Of a DNA stretch of 64,000 nucleotides, positions 22,825-34,182 are shown piece after piece (the first letter of the stretch is position 1; each line of letters starts with the position of its first letter). The notes under the pieces were generated by a model. The model had not been told where the DNA came from and ran no database searches. It saw only the letters and a program-made list of their open reading frames with translations. The position numbers and the translations under genes are program-made. Source of the DNA: Perognathus longimembris pacificus (Eukaryota > Chordata > Mammalia > Rodentia > Heteromyidae); NCBI RefSeq assembly GCF_023159225.1, contig NC_063167.1:21331360-21395359 (forward strand). Direction: 5' to 3'.

Positions 22825-22960
22825 GTAGGCAGGCCTTGTTAAAATACAGATCTAATTCCATACAGAGAGGGCCAAGGCTTGGGAAGCTGCATTTCTAAGA
22901 AGCTTTTTGGAGACACCCTGGGCCAGACTGAAAACCAGGGTCCAGCCAGTATTTCCAAAA
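22825..22960 (+). mobile_element. Possible hAT-type (MER5/MER20-like) DNA transposon relic
   Basis: TTGTTAAAATACAGATCTAA and AAGCTGCATTTCTAAGAAGC follow the usual pattern of these small elements. Short and diverged. Confidence 0.5.
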
Positions 22961-23039
22961 CTCATCTGTCCATGAAACCCTTGTCCCCAAGTACTATTTA
23001 TTAGTCCTCCTTACTTCACTTTCTGAAGAATTAAGCCAA

Positions 23040-23078
23040 TGGATGGATGGATAGATGGATGAATGGATGAATAGATGC
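23040..23078 (+). repeat. (GGAT)n tetranucleotide microsatellite
   Basis: About nine GGAT/GAAT units with a few substitutions. Confidence 0.92.
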
Positions 23079-24089
23079 CACCCTGGACCTCCTACTGTCT
23101 CTGTGCTTCCTGCTTTAGTATCCCTATTTGCATAACTGGCCATTTGCCTCAGTTTCCCTGCTGAGTCCCTGGCTCCTCACTAGGACTATAGATTCTAAAT
23201 GACTGTCACTGGGCCGGGGCCCTGCTACCCTGGTGGCTCCCTTTTCTGGGTCTGGGTCCTGTCCTAGCCAAGAACAAGAGAAAAGCTAGAGCCTGGGTAT
23301 TTAGCTACTCCCCACCCCCCACCCCCAGCTTCCTCTTGGAGGCCTGTGGCCCCCAGGCTGGCTGACATGCCTCTGCCTGTTTGCCTCTTGCATTCTTAAC
23401 CACCAGCAGGCCAAAGGAAAATGGCAAAATGGCATGTTGGTGCTTTGTGTCTGCTCTTCAGTGAGTATTAAATCTCAAATCATGGGAATCGGTATACAGA
23501 AGTGTCCTGAGTTATCACATAACAAATCCAGACTGGAAGAGAGACTTGGTACTTCAGTAGCTCCAAGATGTCTCTGTGGGAAGACCCTCATTCCCAGGCC
23601 TTTTGTGAAGTGTGTGAAGCAGTTTAGGAATGATCCTGCTTGCCCAGTCTTCTCTGGGGAGGTCTGTCTATTGTCACAACACAAATTGTCACCCTAGTAG
23701 CCACTTCTGAGGCACAGCCTGGGGGGGAAGGGGGAGGCAGGACAGGTCCTGAAGGCTGATAATAATGGAAAGGGGAAGTGAGGAAGGGTGCTCCAAATAG
23801 CAGCCAGATGTGAGCTGACAGGTAGAGGAACAACCTTAGCCCCAAAGCCACTCAGGACTCACTTCCTTCCTCTATGCACCCGGGATAGGGTCATCAGAAA
23901 GTAAACAGTGGATGGAGGGGGGAATCATTTCCAGTGAGCTTCACCTTTGGTGCTGGGAAATTATGTGCCTGAGAGGTTCCTACACTGATGGGAGGTGGGC
24001 AAGAGCAGGGAGGACTTAGAAGACACAGGTCCCGCCCCTGCTCCTGGACCCTCCAGCTCAGAAGGTTAGTGGAGGGCCCAGACATGGTT

Positions 24090-24290
24090 ACTTTAACTAA
24101 AAGCCTGGATGACTACACCTGTGAGCTTTGGAATCAGAGGAGGTTTGAGTCCAGACCTTCCCCTCCCAAGCCGTGTGACTTAAGCCCTTGTTTCCCTAAG
24201 GGCAACATGAACCACAAATGAAGAATTCATTGGAGGATTGTAAGGTGTAGAAGGATGGGAAGCTCTTAGCATAGACAGGGGTGTTCCATA
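24090..24290 (+). mobile_element. MIRb-type SINE relic
   Basis: GAGCTTTGGAATCAGAGGAG, GTTTGAGTCCAGACC, CCGTGTGACTTAAGCCCTTG and GAAGCTCTTAGCATAG are in MIRb order. Confidence 0.7.
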
Positions 24291-24339
24291 AATGGCAGTG
24301 TCCAAAGTGAAGGTAACAATGCCAGGGGGAAGAAAACAC

Positions 24340-24341
<2 letters not shown>

Positions 24342-24386
<45 letters not shown>
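24342..24386 (+). repeat. (CA)n microsatellite
   Basis: About 22 CA units. Confidence 0.98.
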
Positions 24387-24389
<3 letters not shown>

Positions 24390-24995
24390 TGCTGCCGTGT
24401 TCCCTCTAAGTCTTCCTACCCAGGTTGTGAACCTGCTGAATGAAGCCCCACCACCATCTTTGCTTAGAGTTCCCAGGCCTTTGGTTGCTGACAACCACCT
24501 TGGGCAGAGGGAAGACGACTTTAAATGGTATTTAAATGGTATTTGTTCAGGGCTGCTGTCCTAAGTTGTCAGTTCAGGTCCTGGTGAACCAGCCCTCTGA
24601 TCCTACATAGATGCAAACAGGCAAAGGCCTTAAAACGCTTCTAGGTGGCAGAGCGACTGGGTTAAAGGAAAGCCCAATGGAAGAGAGGGTCATGGGTAAG
24701 GTGGGATGGAGGCAGCAATGTCAAATTTGGGAAGAGGCTGTAAGGGAAGAGGCAGAGTGGGGAAGAGGAATGAGGAATGGGCAGTGAGGAATCTTGGTGT
24801 CTAAGGGAAGAGGAAAGACCAGAAAGGAATAAGAAGAGCTTGCAGAGAAGGAAGGAGAAAGGAGACAGGCTAAAAGGCCAAACTGTAGGTAGGCGCCCCT
24901 GCCTGAGACAAGGTAGACTACCACAGGTCTCGCCACAGATGGATGATGAAATGACCTATTGAGTCAACCTAGCAGATTGCTTCTCTAATTGTTTG

Positions 24996-25108
24996 TTGTT
25001 GTTGACACAGGGGCATGCTATGTCACCCAAACTGCCTTCAAACTCAGGGTGCCTCTTCCCTGGCCTCCTGAATATGCTGGAACCACCCATGCATGCCACC
25101 AAGCTCCA
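24996..25108 (-). mobile_element. B1-like SINE monomer, antisense
   Basis: GACACAGGGGCATGCTATGT, CCCAAACTGCCTTCAAACTC and GGAACCACCCATGCATGCCA are the reversed B1 layout. Confidence 0.65.
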
Positions 25109-25539
25109 CAGAGGAGGCTCTCAACTTCCATTCTCTCTCACGATGAAAGCCTTGTCATGCTCAAACCAAGGCTGCGCTGCTCTGTGATCTCAGATCCACG
25201 AGTTGTACGGATAGTTCCATCCAGTCCACAAAGCTGGAGGATGAGCCAGAAAAATATGAAAGGAATAAGACCCCCTGAACACCTCCTAGCTTACCTCTCC
25301 CCATGAAGCTCCAAGTTCTCACACCAAGGCTCACCTTCCCTCCTCGTTCCTGTTCCTTCTCAGACAGAAGTCGCCACCAAGCCAACCTACCTACCACCCC
25401 ACTGCTCAAATGTTTCCACATTCCATGTGGCAGCACTCGAACTTGAGCTCCCAGTGTGGGGATATTTCCTGCTGCCTGACTTTACCTGTTGGACCTGTGA
25501 TTAACAATGCTAAGAACGTGTGTAGGTTGGCACTCTGCT

Positions 25540-25640
25540 GTCCATGCATCACTGAAACTCATCTCTGTTCCCAATGCCTCTGAGAGCTCAGGTACAACAC
25601 AGGTCCTCAATAAATATCCACTGAAGGTTGAGAAGTCCCT
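25540..25640 (+). mobile_element. L2 LINE 3' end relic
   Basis: GGTCCTCAATAAATATCCAC followed by TGAAGGTTGAGAAG is the sense L2 terminus. Short fragment. Confidence 0.55.
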
Positions 25641-26099
25641 CACATTCTCTAAGGGTAAGATCCATTGGTTCACTTTTTTGTGCTTTAACTGGGGCCTTCA
25701 GTCAAACTTAAGAGCTTGAGGCAGAAGAGAGACCTTCTATAGGAATTAGGATTTTTCCTGGGGTGGGCAGGAAGGCAATAGACTCTTCCAAGGCTTACAT
25801 ATGGACAGTAGCCCTGCAACAGAGTGGTCTCCGATGGGCCAGGAAACTCGCCTGCCAACTGACTTATCAGCACCCTCATAGTTCTCAGCTTCTGCCTTCT
25901 GTAAAGTACTGATGGTTCTGTCTGACTACATCAAAACTACCCAGAGAAAGACACTATAATCAAAACAGACACATGAAAGACGAAGAGATGTTATTTGTAT
26001 CCTCTCAAACAGGCAAAGGGCAATATCTGGAAAATAAGCCTGGGCTTATGAGTAGCTACGATTATAGGTGTGAGCCCTTGGTGGCTGGCCAAGCCAAAG

Positions 26100-26700
26100 G
26101 TTTTAAAATTAAGAACCCAGTCTAAAAAGGAGCAAAGAACATGGGATAAGCAATTCACATGAAGAGAAACACAATGAATGAGTGTATAATCTTATAAGTC
26201 ATCAGAGCAATGCGCATTTAAACAATAAGAAATCACTTTAAACTGGTAAGAATGGACAAATTAGAAAGACGGGTAATATTAGGTATGAGGCTATGGAAAG
26301 ACAGTGTGAGTACTAAGTGGAACTAAGAATGGGTCTAGTGTTCTAGAAAGCTACATGGCAAAATATAGAAAACTAACTGATTAACTCAGGGATCCCAGTT
26401 CTCCCTTTGTATAGGCCAGACAGGGTCCTAGGAAAAGGTGCCAGAATATACTTCAGAACTTGTAACAAGACTGAGCCAACAAGTCAGGGGTCTGTTCCCA
26501 GGGGAACTTCAATGCATAAAAGATGACAGATGTCTAACTCTTAATGCAGAACAGTAATGAGAAACCCCAGGCTGGATAAATTCAAGGAACATAACTGAAC
26601 CTTTAAAATATGGAGATGACTAAATAAAGTAGGAAACTAATGACAATGTCATTGACAGCTATTAAAAAGACACACGCAATAAAAAAGACCCATCATACTT
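26100..26700 (+). mobile_element. Ancient L1M 3' region, sense
   Basis: AAAAAGGAGCAAAGAACATG, GCAATTCACATGAAGAGAAA, CATCAGAGCAATGCGCATTT and AATAAGAAATCACTTTAAAC are the end of an old L1 ORF2 and what follows, in order. Many stops, no open frame. Confidence 0.75.
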
Positions 26701-26728
26701 TATAAGAATCAACAAATATATCAAGACA

Positions 26729-26965
26729 CAGCCAGGTGCTGGTGGCTCACACATGTAATAATATCTACTCAAAAGGCTGAAATCTGAGAATCAAGGTTCA
26801 AAGCCAGCCTGGGAAGACAAATCTGAGAGGATCTGATCTACAATTAGTGAGAAAAAAAAAAGCCAGAGTGGAAGTGTGACTCAAGTGTAGAGCACCAGCT
26901 TTGAGTCGAAAAAGCCAAGTAAGGGTGTGAGGTTAAAGTTCAAGCCCAAGTCCTGGCACAGAAAA
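26729..26965 (+). mobile_element. B1/tRNA dimeric SINE (Geo-like)
   Basis: GCCAGGTGCTGGTGGCTCAC, TCAAAGGCTGAAATCTGAGA and TTCAAAGCCAGCCTGGG, then GTGACTCAAGTGTAGAGCAC and GTTCAAGCCCAAGTCCTGGC with an A-rich tail. Confidence 0.92.
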
Positions 26966-27065
26966 AATAAAAAAGACGTCCATCAAAGATATCAGAGTGG
27001 AGAAGGATGACACTAGCTTTTGGACTACGGATAGAAGGAGGAAAAGTGTGAAATAAGACAGGCTC

Positions 27066-27310
27066 CTCGCCAGATGCTGGTAACTCACGCCTGTAATCCT
27101 AGCTACTCTGGAAGCTGAGATCTGAAGATCAGGGTTTGAAGCCACCCTGGGCAAGAAAGCCCATGAGACTCTTATCTCCAATGAACTACCAGAAAACTGG
27201 AAGTGGAGCTGTGGCTCAAAGTGGTAGAGCACTAGACTTGAGCCAAACAGCACAGGGACAGCACTCAGGCCCTCACTTCAAGCCTCACAAACAACCAACA
27301 ACAACAACAA
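27066..27310 (+). mobile_element. B1/tRNA dimeric SINE (Geo-like)
   Basis: GCCAGATGCTGGTAACTCAC, GCTACTCTGGAAGCTGAGAT and TTATCTCCAATGAACTACCA, then CTGTGGCTCAAAGTGGTAGA and ACTTCAAGCCTCAC with an (AAC)n tail. Confidence 0.92.
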
Positions 27311-27580
27311 AGATTTTTCACAGATAGGTAATCATAAAGGGTGATATAGTAACAGTAAGAGTCACTTAGTGTTATGCTACTGAGATTGGGGGTGGGGCAC
27401 AGGGAAGGGGGAAGGTTAGAGAAAACACAAAATATTAACTGTGCATCCCACATGACTGGAGAAAATGATATATGTAATGTTTTCCTCTGACCATGTTTCT
27501 GGAGCAAAGCCCTGTGGTCTTGGAGTGTGAGGGGAATTTCATCCTGTTAAACCCCTCAGTTTAGATCTTGTCCCCAGGAC

Positions 27581-27581
<1 letters not shown>

Positions 27582-27642
<61 letters not shown>

Positions 27643-27672
27643 CACAGAGAGACAGAGAGAGAGAGAGAGAGA
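27582..27672 (+). repeat. (GT)n followed by (GA)n microsatellite
   Basis: About 28 GT units (27582-27638), then about 13 GA units (27646-27672). Confidence 0.98.
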
Positions 27673-28559
27673 AGCTCAAAGAGTGACCTACGCAGACTGA
27701 ACTTGTAGTGTTGTGATACAGCAAGATCTCTGATAAGCTGTGGATGGAGACTGCTTTCTCTTCTCTTTCCTCTTTTGATAATCTGTCACACAGGCCACTA
27801 GTGGCTAAAGATGGATCAGGGGTGGATGACCACAAGTCCACCCTCTCTCATCTGCTCCCCTGAGCCCTGAACCCTGGGCAGGCAGGTTGTGGGCAGAGGT
27901 GTGGGCTCCCTGTTCTTTGAAAAGCCATGTCAGCCTGGCCACAGGGCAGAATCTCCTACTAGTAACCTTTGAGGCCCTATTCTAATAACTCTTAGCTTTT
28001 TTTTCTGTTTTATTGATGAAAGGGTTTCCATGTCCCTTGAGATATGGACAAGAGAGGTATTATTTTCCCATTTTATATTTGGAACTGGAGAGCCAGGAAG
28101 AGAGAAGAGATGATTCACTAGGGGTCACATAGGTTGTGACAGGTCAGATGAAGGCTGGAAGACTTGACTTCCTGACTCTTGGGCCATATGGAAGTTTGCC
28201 TTCATCCTGGCCACTCCAGGGGTTAGTCTTCCTATATTGCAAACAACAAGCGCCAGGAAGATGAGACAACAAGATCCTTGAGAGGGGAGGGAAGGTGTTA
28301 TCCATAGAAATAGTTATTTTCATGCTAGGAAATATTTAATATGGGTTAAGAAGAAACCACTGAACTCCCTTATTGTCAAGCAATGTGTCAGACGCTACAT
28401 TGCCACCAACCTGCACCCACTCCTGAAAGAGTGTGGCAGGAAGGAAGCAATAAGTAGGCAGTAAGTGGGTGGGGGAGGGTGGGAAGCAGGCAACAACCCA
28501 AGAACAAACCTCCCGAGACCTGAGTCAACTCTACCACACTGGCTCATCTCAGAAAGGGC

Positions 28560-29060
28560 CATCAATCAAATGCCTTCACATGTGCTGATGATACACTTGT
28601 ATTTCCAGTGGTCAAAATTTAAGAGTCTCTGCTTTCTCCCTTTAAAGTTACAACCGTCACACTTGCTTACTTTCCAATCAATACATAGATGTAGCTACTT
28701 AATAATGGGGCTTACTCTATTTTCTATTTGGAAACCTAGAAGCCGGACACAATTTCTTTTGGGAAGTTTCTAGATTATAATTGCACTTAATTGAGTATAA
28801 ACGAGACAGTAGCTGAGGGGAAAAGCTATTTGAGCAGCAATCTGAGCTCTTATTTGCTGCTCTAGACCACACAGGAGAGTCTCAGATAAATTTCTACAAG
28901 TTATTTGGTGTGCTCAGTAATTTAACTACACCATACATTATTTTCAGTATCATGAAAGTTTCTTATCAGGTTGATATTTTTCAAGGATAGAGTTATCCAT
29001 CCCCTTGAAGATCAATTCAGTTTGAAATTTTCCAACGATTCCAAAACAAACAGGTAGAAC
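28560..29060. other. AT-rich, repeat-poor non-coding stretch
   Basis: No repeat family is recognisable. It carries TAAT-type motifs (for example TTATAATTGCACTTAATTGA near 28774-28793). It could be conserved regulatory DNA in the putative intron; this is inference from composition only. Confidence 0.3.
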
Positions 29061-29314
29061 AGGAAAAGGCAGCAATCCAACAGAGGAGGCTCTCTGAAAG
29101 GGGGAGTTCCCATTTATTAGGTTCTGATTGGTGTGGCCACTGCACTAGCTCTACAGTAGGACCAGTGCCTGGTGCTAACTTTGGACATGAACTGGAGCCA
29201 CTGTGGTAGTGGTGGCTTGTGCCAGCCTCTCCACGAGGAAATGACCCAATGCTATTAAAGGGGGGAGGCTCAGCATGTTAAGGTCCATGCCATGTGTAAC
29301 GAAAGGCTGATGAG

Positions 29315-29318
<4 letters not shown>

Positions 29319-29366
<48 letters not shown>
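29319..29366 (+). repeat. (GT)n microsatellite
   Basis: About 24 GT units abutting the 3' end of an antisense SINE. Confidence 0.98.
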
Positions 29367-29367
<1 letters not shown>

Positions 29368-29373
29368 ACATAC

Positions 29374-29597
29374 ACCAGTACTTATCAGGGCCTAGGCACC
29401 ATCCTTAAGCTTTTATCTGCTCAAGGCTGGTGCTCTACTACTTCAACCACAGCTCTACTTGCAGCTTTTTTTTCCTGGATAATTGAAAAGAAGTCTCAAG
29501 GACTTTCCTGCTTGAGCTGGCTTTGACCTGATATCCTCAGCTCTCAGCCTCCTGAGTAGGTAAGATGACAGGCGTGAGCCACCAGCACCAGGCAACG
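29374..29597 (-). mobile_element. B1/tRNA dimeric SINE, antisense
   Basis: The plus strand shows GGTGCTCTACTACTTCAACC, GATAATTGAAAAGAAGTCTC, TGAGCTGGCTTTGACCTGAT and GGCGTGAGCCACCAGCACCA, the full reversed family order. Confidence 0.92.
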
Positions 29598-29859
29598 CCT
29601 TTCTATCTTCTGGAAATCTCACAGCTCAGGTGAGAAGAAAACCATCCAAAAGTTCAGGAGTCCTGGGAAGGAAGGCAAAGTGCTACAATAATGTAACACA
29701 GTGAGTCAAGAGATCCCACAGGGAAAGGCAAATGGGCAATAGCTGCTTGAGGATTAGAAGTTCAAACTCCAGACTTCACAGAGCAAATGGGCACAGGGCA
29801 GAATTCTAAGGAGGTGACACATGCTGAGTCCCCTGAGAAGTCCATAGCAGGGTGGTCAC

Positions 29860-30270
29860 AAGGAAGGGCTCTGAAGTCAAGTAGATCTAGATCCAGAGCT
29901 AGATGCCCCTCCAGACCTATTTCCTAGTCTGTCACATGGGAACAACACTACCAGCCACCTTGGGTGGCAGTGAGGACCAGGACAATCCATACAAGAGCTG
30001 AAGACCTCACCAGTGAGCTCTCAGTGAGCTATAGCTATGAGTGCCACTCCCCTGGGTGCTCAGACAGCCTTCTGAGCACGGGTGGACTCCTCTGTCCCCA
30101 GGGATGTGGTTCAGCCCCCATCCTCTATTGAATGGACACATTCCACAAGGCAGGAATGGCACAGGGCTGCTGTACTTAGGACTTAGAATCCTCCCCAAAG
30201 ACAGGGATTACTGTCCCTGTGCAGATGGGGAGCCTGTGACTTAGAGAGGTCACTATGTCAGCTAGGGCTC
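29860..30270 (+). mobile_element. MIR-type relics (two fragments)
   Basis: A MIRb-like piece (GGGCTCTGAAGTCAAGTAGA, then CTAGTCTGTCACATGGGAAC, to about 30000) and a second piece near 30195-30270 (GGGATTACTGTCCCTGTGCA, then GACTTAGAGAGGTCACTATG). Both diverged. Confidence 0.5.
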
Positions 30271-30679
30271 CAATAAGGAGCCTGGGACTCTGCTGAACAG
30301 ATTGCCTGCCCCTGTGGGTGTTGCAGTGAGGATGGAGTTAGCAGGACAGACACCACTAATCACAGTGGTGCTGATGAAGCCACTTGCTGGACTCATCTGG
30401 ACAAACATAAGCGTGGTAGTGTCTAAGACCCCAGTCCCTCTGCCCAGGAGTCCAAGTCCAGCCTCCCTTCAATAAGACAATAAGAGCAATTAAATGCCTT
30501 TCCTTGGCATGTCCGTGTTGAGAAGCAAAAGTGCCAAGGACCTGTTGCATTGGTTCTAGAACCTAGAGAGCTGTCTTACCTATCTGTGCCATTCCATGGT
30601 GGGAAGGAGGTTAACTGGGCACTGATATCCCTATTATCATGTTACCGCTGCAAACCAGCTGGCGATTTAGTTTTATTAG

Positions 30680-30830
30680 TCCCTGGACAAATATCCATGA
30701 ACAAACTAATAGCTGTTCATCAAACACCAACTCCATGAGAGGTCCTCAGGAGATACAAGAGAAATCAAGCCTTGACCCTGCCTTCAGGGAGCTAAATGTT
30801 GAATAGATGAGGTAGATGAACAAAATACCT
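30680..30830 (-). mobile_element. L2 LINE relic, antisense
   Basis: TTCATCAAACACCAACTCCA, GGTCCTCAGGAGATACAAGA and GACCCTGCCTTCAGGGAGCT are the antisense L2 end. Confidence 0.65.
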
Positions 30831-30929
30831 CCCATGCCATTCCATTTGTGCTATACTAGATCATGGGCACAGGTGGTTCTCCATCTCCAAGAGCCAGTCT
30901 ACAAGCATGCCCTCAGCTGACAAGAGACA

Positions 30930-31120
30930 TTTCTGTAAGCATTAATGAGATGCTTGATTTTATTTTGTAAGCCATGAAGGTGGGTGGTTGCATGGGGAGA
31001 AAAAAAATCAGAACTTCGTTGGAATTCCTTATTCTCACAGGTTAATTGCTTCTATTTGAAATAACTTATTAATGGGATGTTGTTCAATGCTCAGAGCCTC
31101 TTGATTCAAACAAAAGTAGC
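30930..31120. other. AT-rich, repeat-poor non-coding stretch
   Basis: Sequence such as TGTAAGCATTAATGAGATGC and GGTTAATTGCTTCTATTTGA has homeodomain-like TAAT cores and no recognisable repeat. Possible conserved non-coding element; unverified. Confidence 0.3.
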
Positions 31121-31369
31121 TCTGCTTGAGAATAACTGAAGGTAGAAAACTTCAGACCTTGGTGGCTACCTGATGAGGAAAGACCTGAGGTTTTCTCCTG
31201 AGGTTCTGGGCTGGGGAACTGGAGAACCCTGGAGGGGAGAAGCCAATACGTTTGCTTTGAAAGGGAGGTAAGATGTCCAGAGCCAGCCAGATATATGCGC
31301 TGTCTGGATCCAGAGTTTCCATAGACTAGGAAGCCAAGAGACGTTTATTAGGTGACATCTTGGCAGGAC

Positions 31370-31985
31370 AGATCTCTCAGGGAACTTCAGAGAGTCGAAG
31401 GATGGGCAGGGATGAGCTCACCCAGAGAGTAGAGAGAAGGGCAGGGAAAAGAATGCTGAAGACACCCTGCTTCAGTAGAGCAAGTAAGTGCTGGATGTAG
31501 AGGCTGAGGAAGCTCACTCTAGAGATGAGGGGACATCTGTGAAATAGAGTGTCCCCAAAGAGTAAGGAAGGGAAATCATACAAGGAGTGGTCCAAAGTGT
31601 CCAAAGCTATAGAAAGGAAGAAGAAGAAAAGAACAAGGAAAGCACAATGGATTTAGCAAGGAAGATGGTCACTTGTAATATCTTCTAGAAGGTTTCAGCA
31701 CAGTCCTGAGAACAGAAGCCAGACTGCAGGAGTGACTGGCAGTAGAAAGGTGGGAGAAGACCCCTTTGAGGAGAGCTGACACTATCAGGGATGGGCTGGT
31801 GGCCACAAGAGGTCAGGAAAGCCAAGAAGTCTCCTTTGGCTCTTTTCACAGTAAGATGTTCCTACTTACAGGCCAAGGAGAAACCTGTTACAAGGAAATG
31901 TGTGAGGCATGGCAGGAAGGAGTTGAAGACAGCAGGCAAAGGTGAGCGAGGAGGTTCCCCTACCAAATCCTCATATTCATCCTAG
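31370..31985 (-). mobile_element. L2 LINE relic, antisense (longer body fragment)
   Basis: The segment CACAATGGATTTAGCAAGGA with AGATGGTCACTTGTAATATC, followed by GGAGTGACTGGCAGTAGAAA, fits the antisense L2 body. It is continuous but well diverged. Confidence 0.5.
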
Positions 31986-32225
31986 CCAGTGGGCACCTAA
32001 GCAAGGAAGCCAGACAGCTCATGAAGCGAGTACAGAATAAATGTGCTCCCTTCCCCCATGCACATATACCCTCAAGTACTGTCCTGAGGATCTCTTGTCA
32101 CCTTTCTACATCCCTCTGTCTGTAAGGCCAGATAGCAAATCTAAATGCAGTAAAGATTTTCAAAGAAATGAAGGTACTGGAAGGTTGAGCAGGACCTGTT
32201 GGGGAGCCACCACCCCTTCTCAGTG

Positions 32226-32234
32226 CTCTCTCTC

Positions 32235-32267
<33 letters not shown>

Positions 32268-32293
32268 TTCTCACACACACACACACACACACA
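32226..32293 (+). repeat. (TC)n followed by (CA)n microsatellite
   Basis: About 21 TC units with one CG interruption, then about 11 CA units. Confidence 0.97.
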
Positions 32294-32459
32294 CTACCCA
32301 CCGAAGAGCTATAGGCCTGTGGCTCTCTCTACAAGGCAGGATTCAGGCACCATTGAGCAGGCAGGCAGTGAGATGGCCTTTTCTCTCCCTAGGGACATGC
32401 TACCTACTCAGGGAGCAGGGACAAATCCTAGCCCCCCCACCACCCCAAAAAAAAAATTA

Positions 32460-33119
32460 CATCTAGACCAGTTCTTCAGCTAGCTAAGGCAGGAAAAAGG
32501 GCCCTCACCTAGTTAACCCTCCACAAGGCCTGACTTTATAGTGAACAGTGGGGGAGGAGGGGCTCCCCACCCACCATGTGGCAAGTCTGGGTTCCCAGCA
32601 GCATTGAGCATGGCTCAGGCAGCCTCTGGGTGGGTGTGGGTGTGCGGGAGGCTGGAGCTGCCTGGCGAGCGAGCGCTCCAAGGGCGCCCCTCTCTGGGTG
32701 TCAGTGGCTATGACTCCTAGGAGAACCTGAGAAAGTCCGGTCAAGTAAGGGATGAGAGAGACAAGAGCTGGCGTGGGGCGCCCTTCCTGATCTGGAACCC
32801 CAACATTCCGCGCCTAACGAGGATGCTGCACACTCTGGGGTGACCAGCTCACAAGATGCTACAACCCACAGTGGGCCCGAAAGCTCACCACTCACTGTCT
32901 AGCCAGAGAAGGGGTACACTTTCCAAGAAGGGCCATTGGGGCTCTTGGGGTGGCCGAGGCCAAGCCTTCTAAAAAAATGAATCAATCAACAACACAGCCA
33001 GCACTGTGCTAAGGCCGGGTCCAGGCTAGGGCAGCAGGAGTTTGGAATTTTCTTCCCTAGTGAGTGTCAGCCTTTGGCTAAACGAAAATGCGGCTCTGGA
33101 CACCGGTTTGGATCCGTCT
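32460..33119. other. Non-coding approach to the CpG island
   Basis: GC content and CG frequency rise step by step from about 32540. I see no exon or repeat family. Confidence 0.4.
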
Positions 33120-33954
33120 GCACCTGGGCACACGGAACTTTCTAGGCTGTGGCTAGAGCTAAGGCACGAAGGGTGCTGTCATTAAACTGGTTAGGGAACC
33201 AGTTGAGGCCAGTAGCCTTCCTCGCGATCTGTACTCTGCAGCCACACGACGGGAAGTTCCGGGACTCTCCGAGCCCACCATGTCTGCCGTCCTCCTGGCC
33301 TCGATTGCCCGGAGCGGGTCCCGCCACCCGCGCCACCGCTGCCGCAGCCCGGGCGCTCGGCTGCAGCAGGGCGCGGGAAAGGGCACTTTGGCGCGGAGTG
33401 GGAACCGAGAGGAAGGTGGCGGCTTGAGAGCCTGGCGGCGACACTCCCTCCTCCGCCCCAGGGCACAACCCTGGCCCCCAGTCCTCCCACCCTCTCCAGC
33501 CCCACCTGTGCCCTCCTGCAAAGATTGCTCCGGACCCCAGACCTGGGCGCGCGCGCCCACCTGCGCCTCCTCCCGCCCCTCCCGCCCCCAGTTCGGAGCG
33601 CGGAGGGCGGGGGAACACTTGAGGAGGAGGGTGACGGCCGCAGTCTCCCGGCAGCTCCGGAGGGGGGCCAGGGCTTCCGAGGGAGAAAATGGGCGGGGGC
33701 AGGGGAGGACAGACCCCCGCAGACGCGGATACGCCGAGGGGGCGCGCCGCTCCGCGCCAGCCCCCAGGACGGGCATGCCAACCAGAATGGGGAGCTGGGG
33801 GAGTAGGGCTCCCGGAAAGTTTATCGGGGAAAAAGCCGGGCACCTTGGGGGCTCGGAGGCAGGAGGAACTGAAGCCCGGGTCCAGACGCCCCGCAACCCC
33901 GGGCGAGGATGTCAGCCTCCCAGGCCCCTCACACCGGCCAGATCCGGCCAAGTT

Positions 33955-34090
33955 GCGGCTGGGGTTGGGGAGAGCCAGGAGGGTGGGGGGCGAGGACGTG
34001 GTGGAGGCGGGGGCTGGGGTGGCAGATCCAGGCAGACACGAGCGAGGATGAGGAGGGTTGGCAACTAGGGGGTGGGGGCGGGGGAAGGGA
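33955..34090 (+). other. G-run cluster with quadruplex potential
   Basis: Many runs of three to six Gs lie close together on the plus strand (for example about 33961-34015 and 34065-34090). On the proposed model this is the start of intron 1, with the G runs on the template strand. Structure is predicted from run spacing only. Confidence 0.5.
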
Positions 34091-34176
34091 CTGGGACCGC
34101 GTCGGAGCTGGGTGGGCTCGGGGCTCGGGTGGGGCGCGCGGCGGCCGCCGGCTCCCCGGCTCCCCGGCACGGCCGG

Positions 34177-34182
34177 ACTTAC
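34177..34182 (-). other. Splice donor of the putative first exon
   Basis: The minus strand reads GCGG|GTAAGT here, a full match to the consensus intron start. It ends the open frame of the signal-peptide-like exon in phase 1. If used, intron 1 runs towards lower coordinates and leaves the window. Confidence 0.6.

Noticed and set aside
33280..34068. 262-codon plus-strand open frame in the CpG island
   Set aside because: Same compositional cause; arginine, glycine and proline-rich with no recognisable family or splice context.
33142..34170. 342-codon minus-strand open frame just beyond the exon 1 donor
   Set aside because: It lies wholly in stop-poor CpG-island sequence, has no domain and overlaps equally long frames on the other strand. 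It is best explained as composition.
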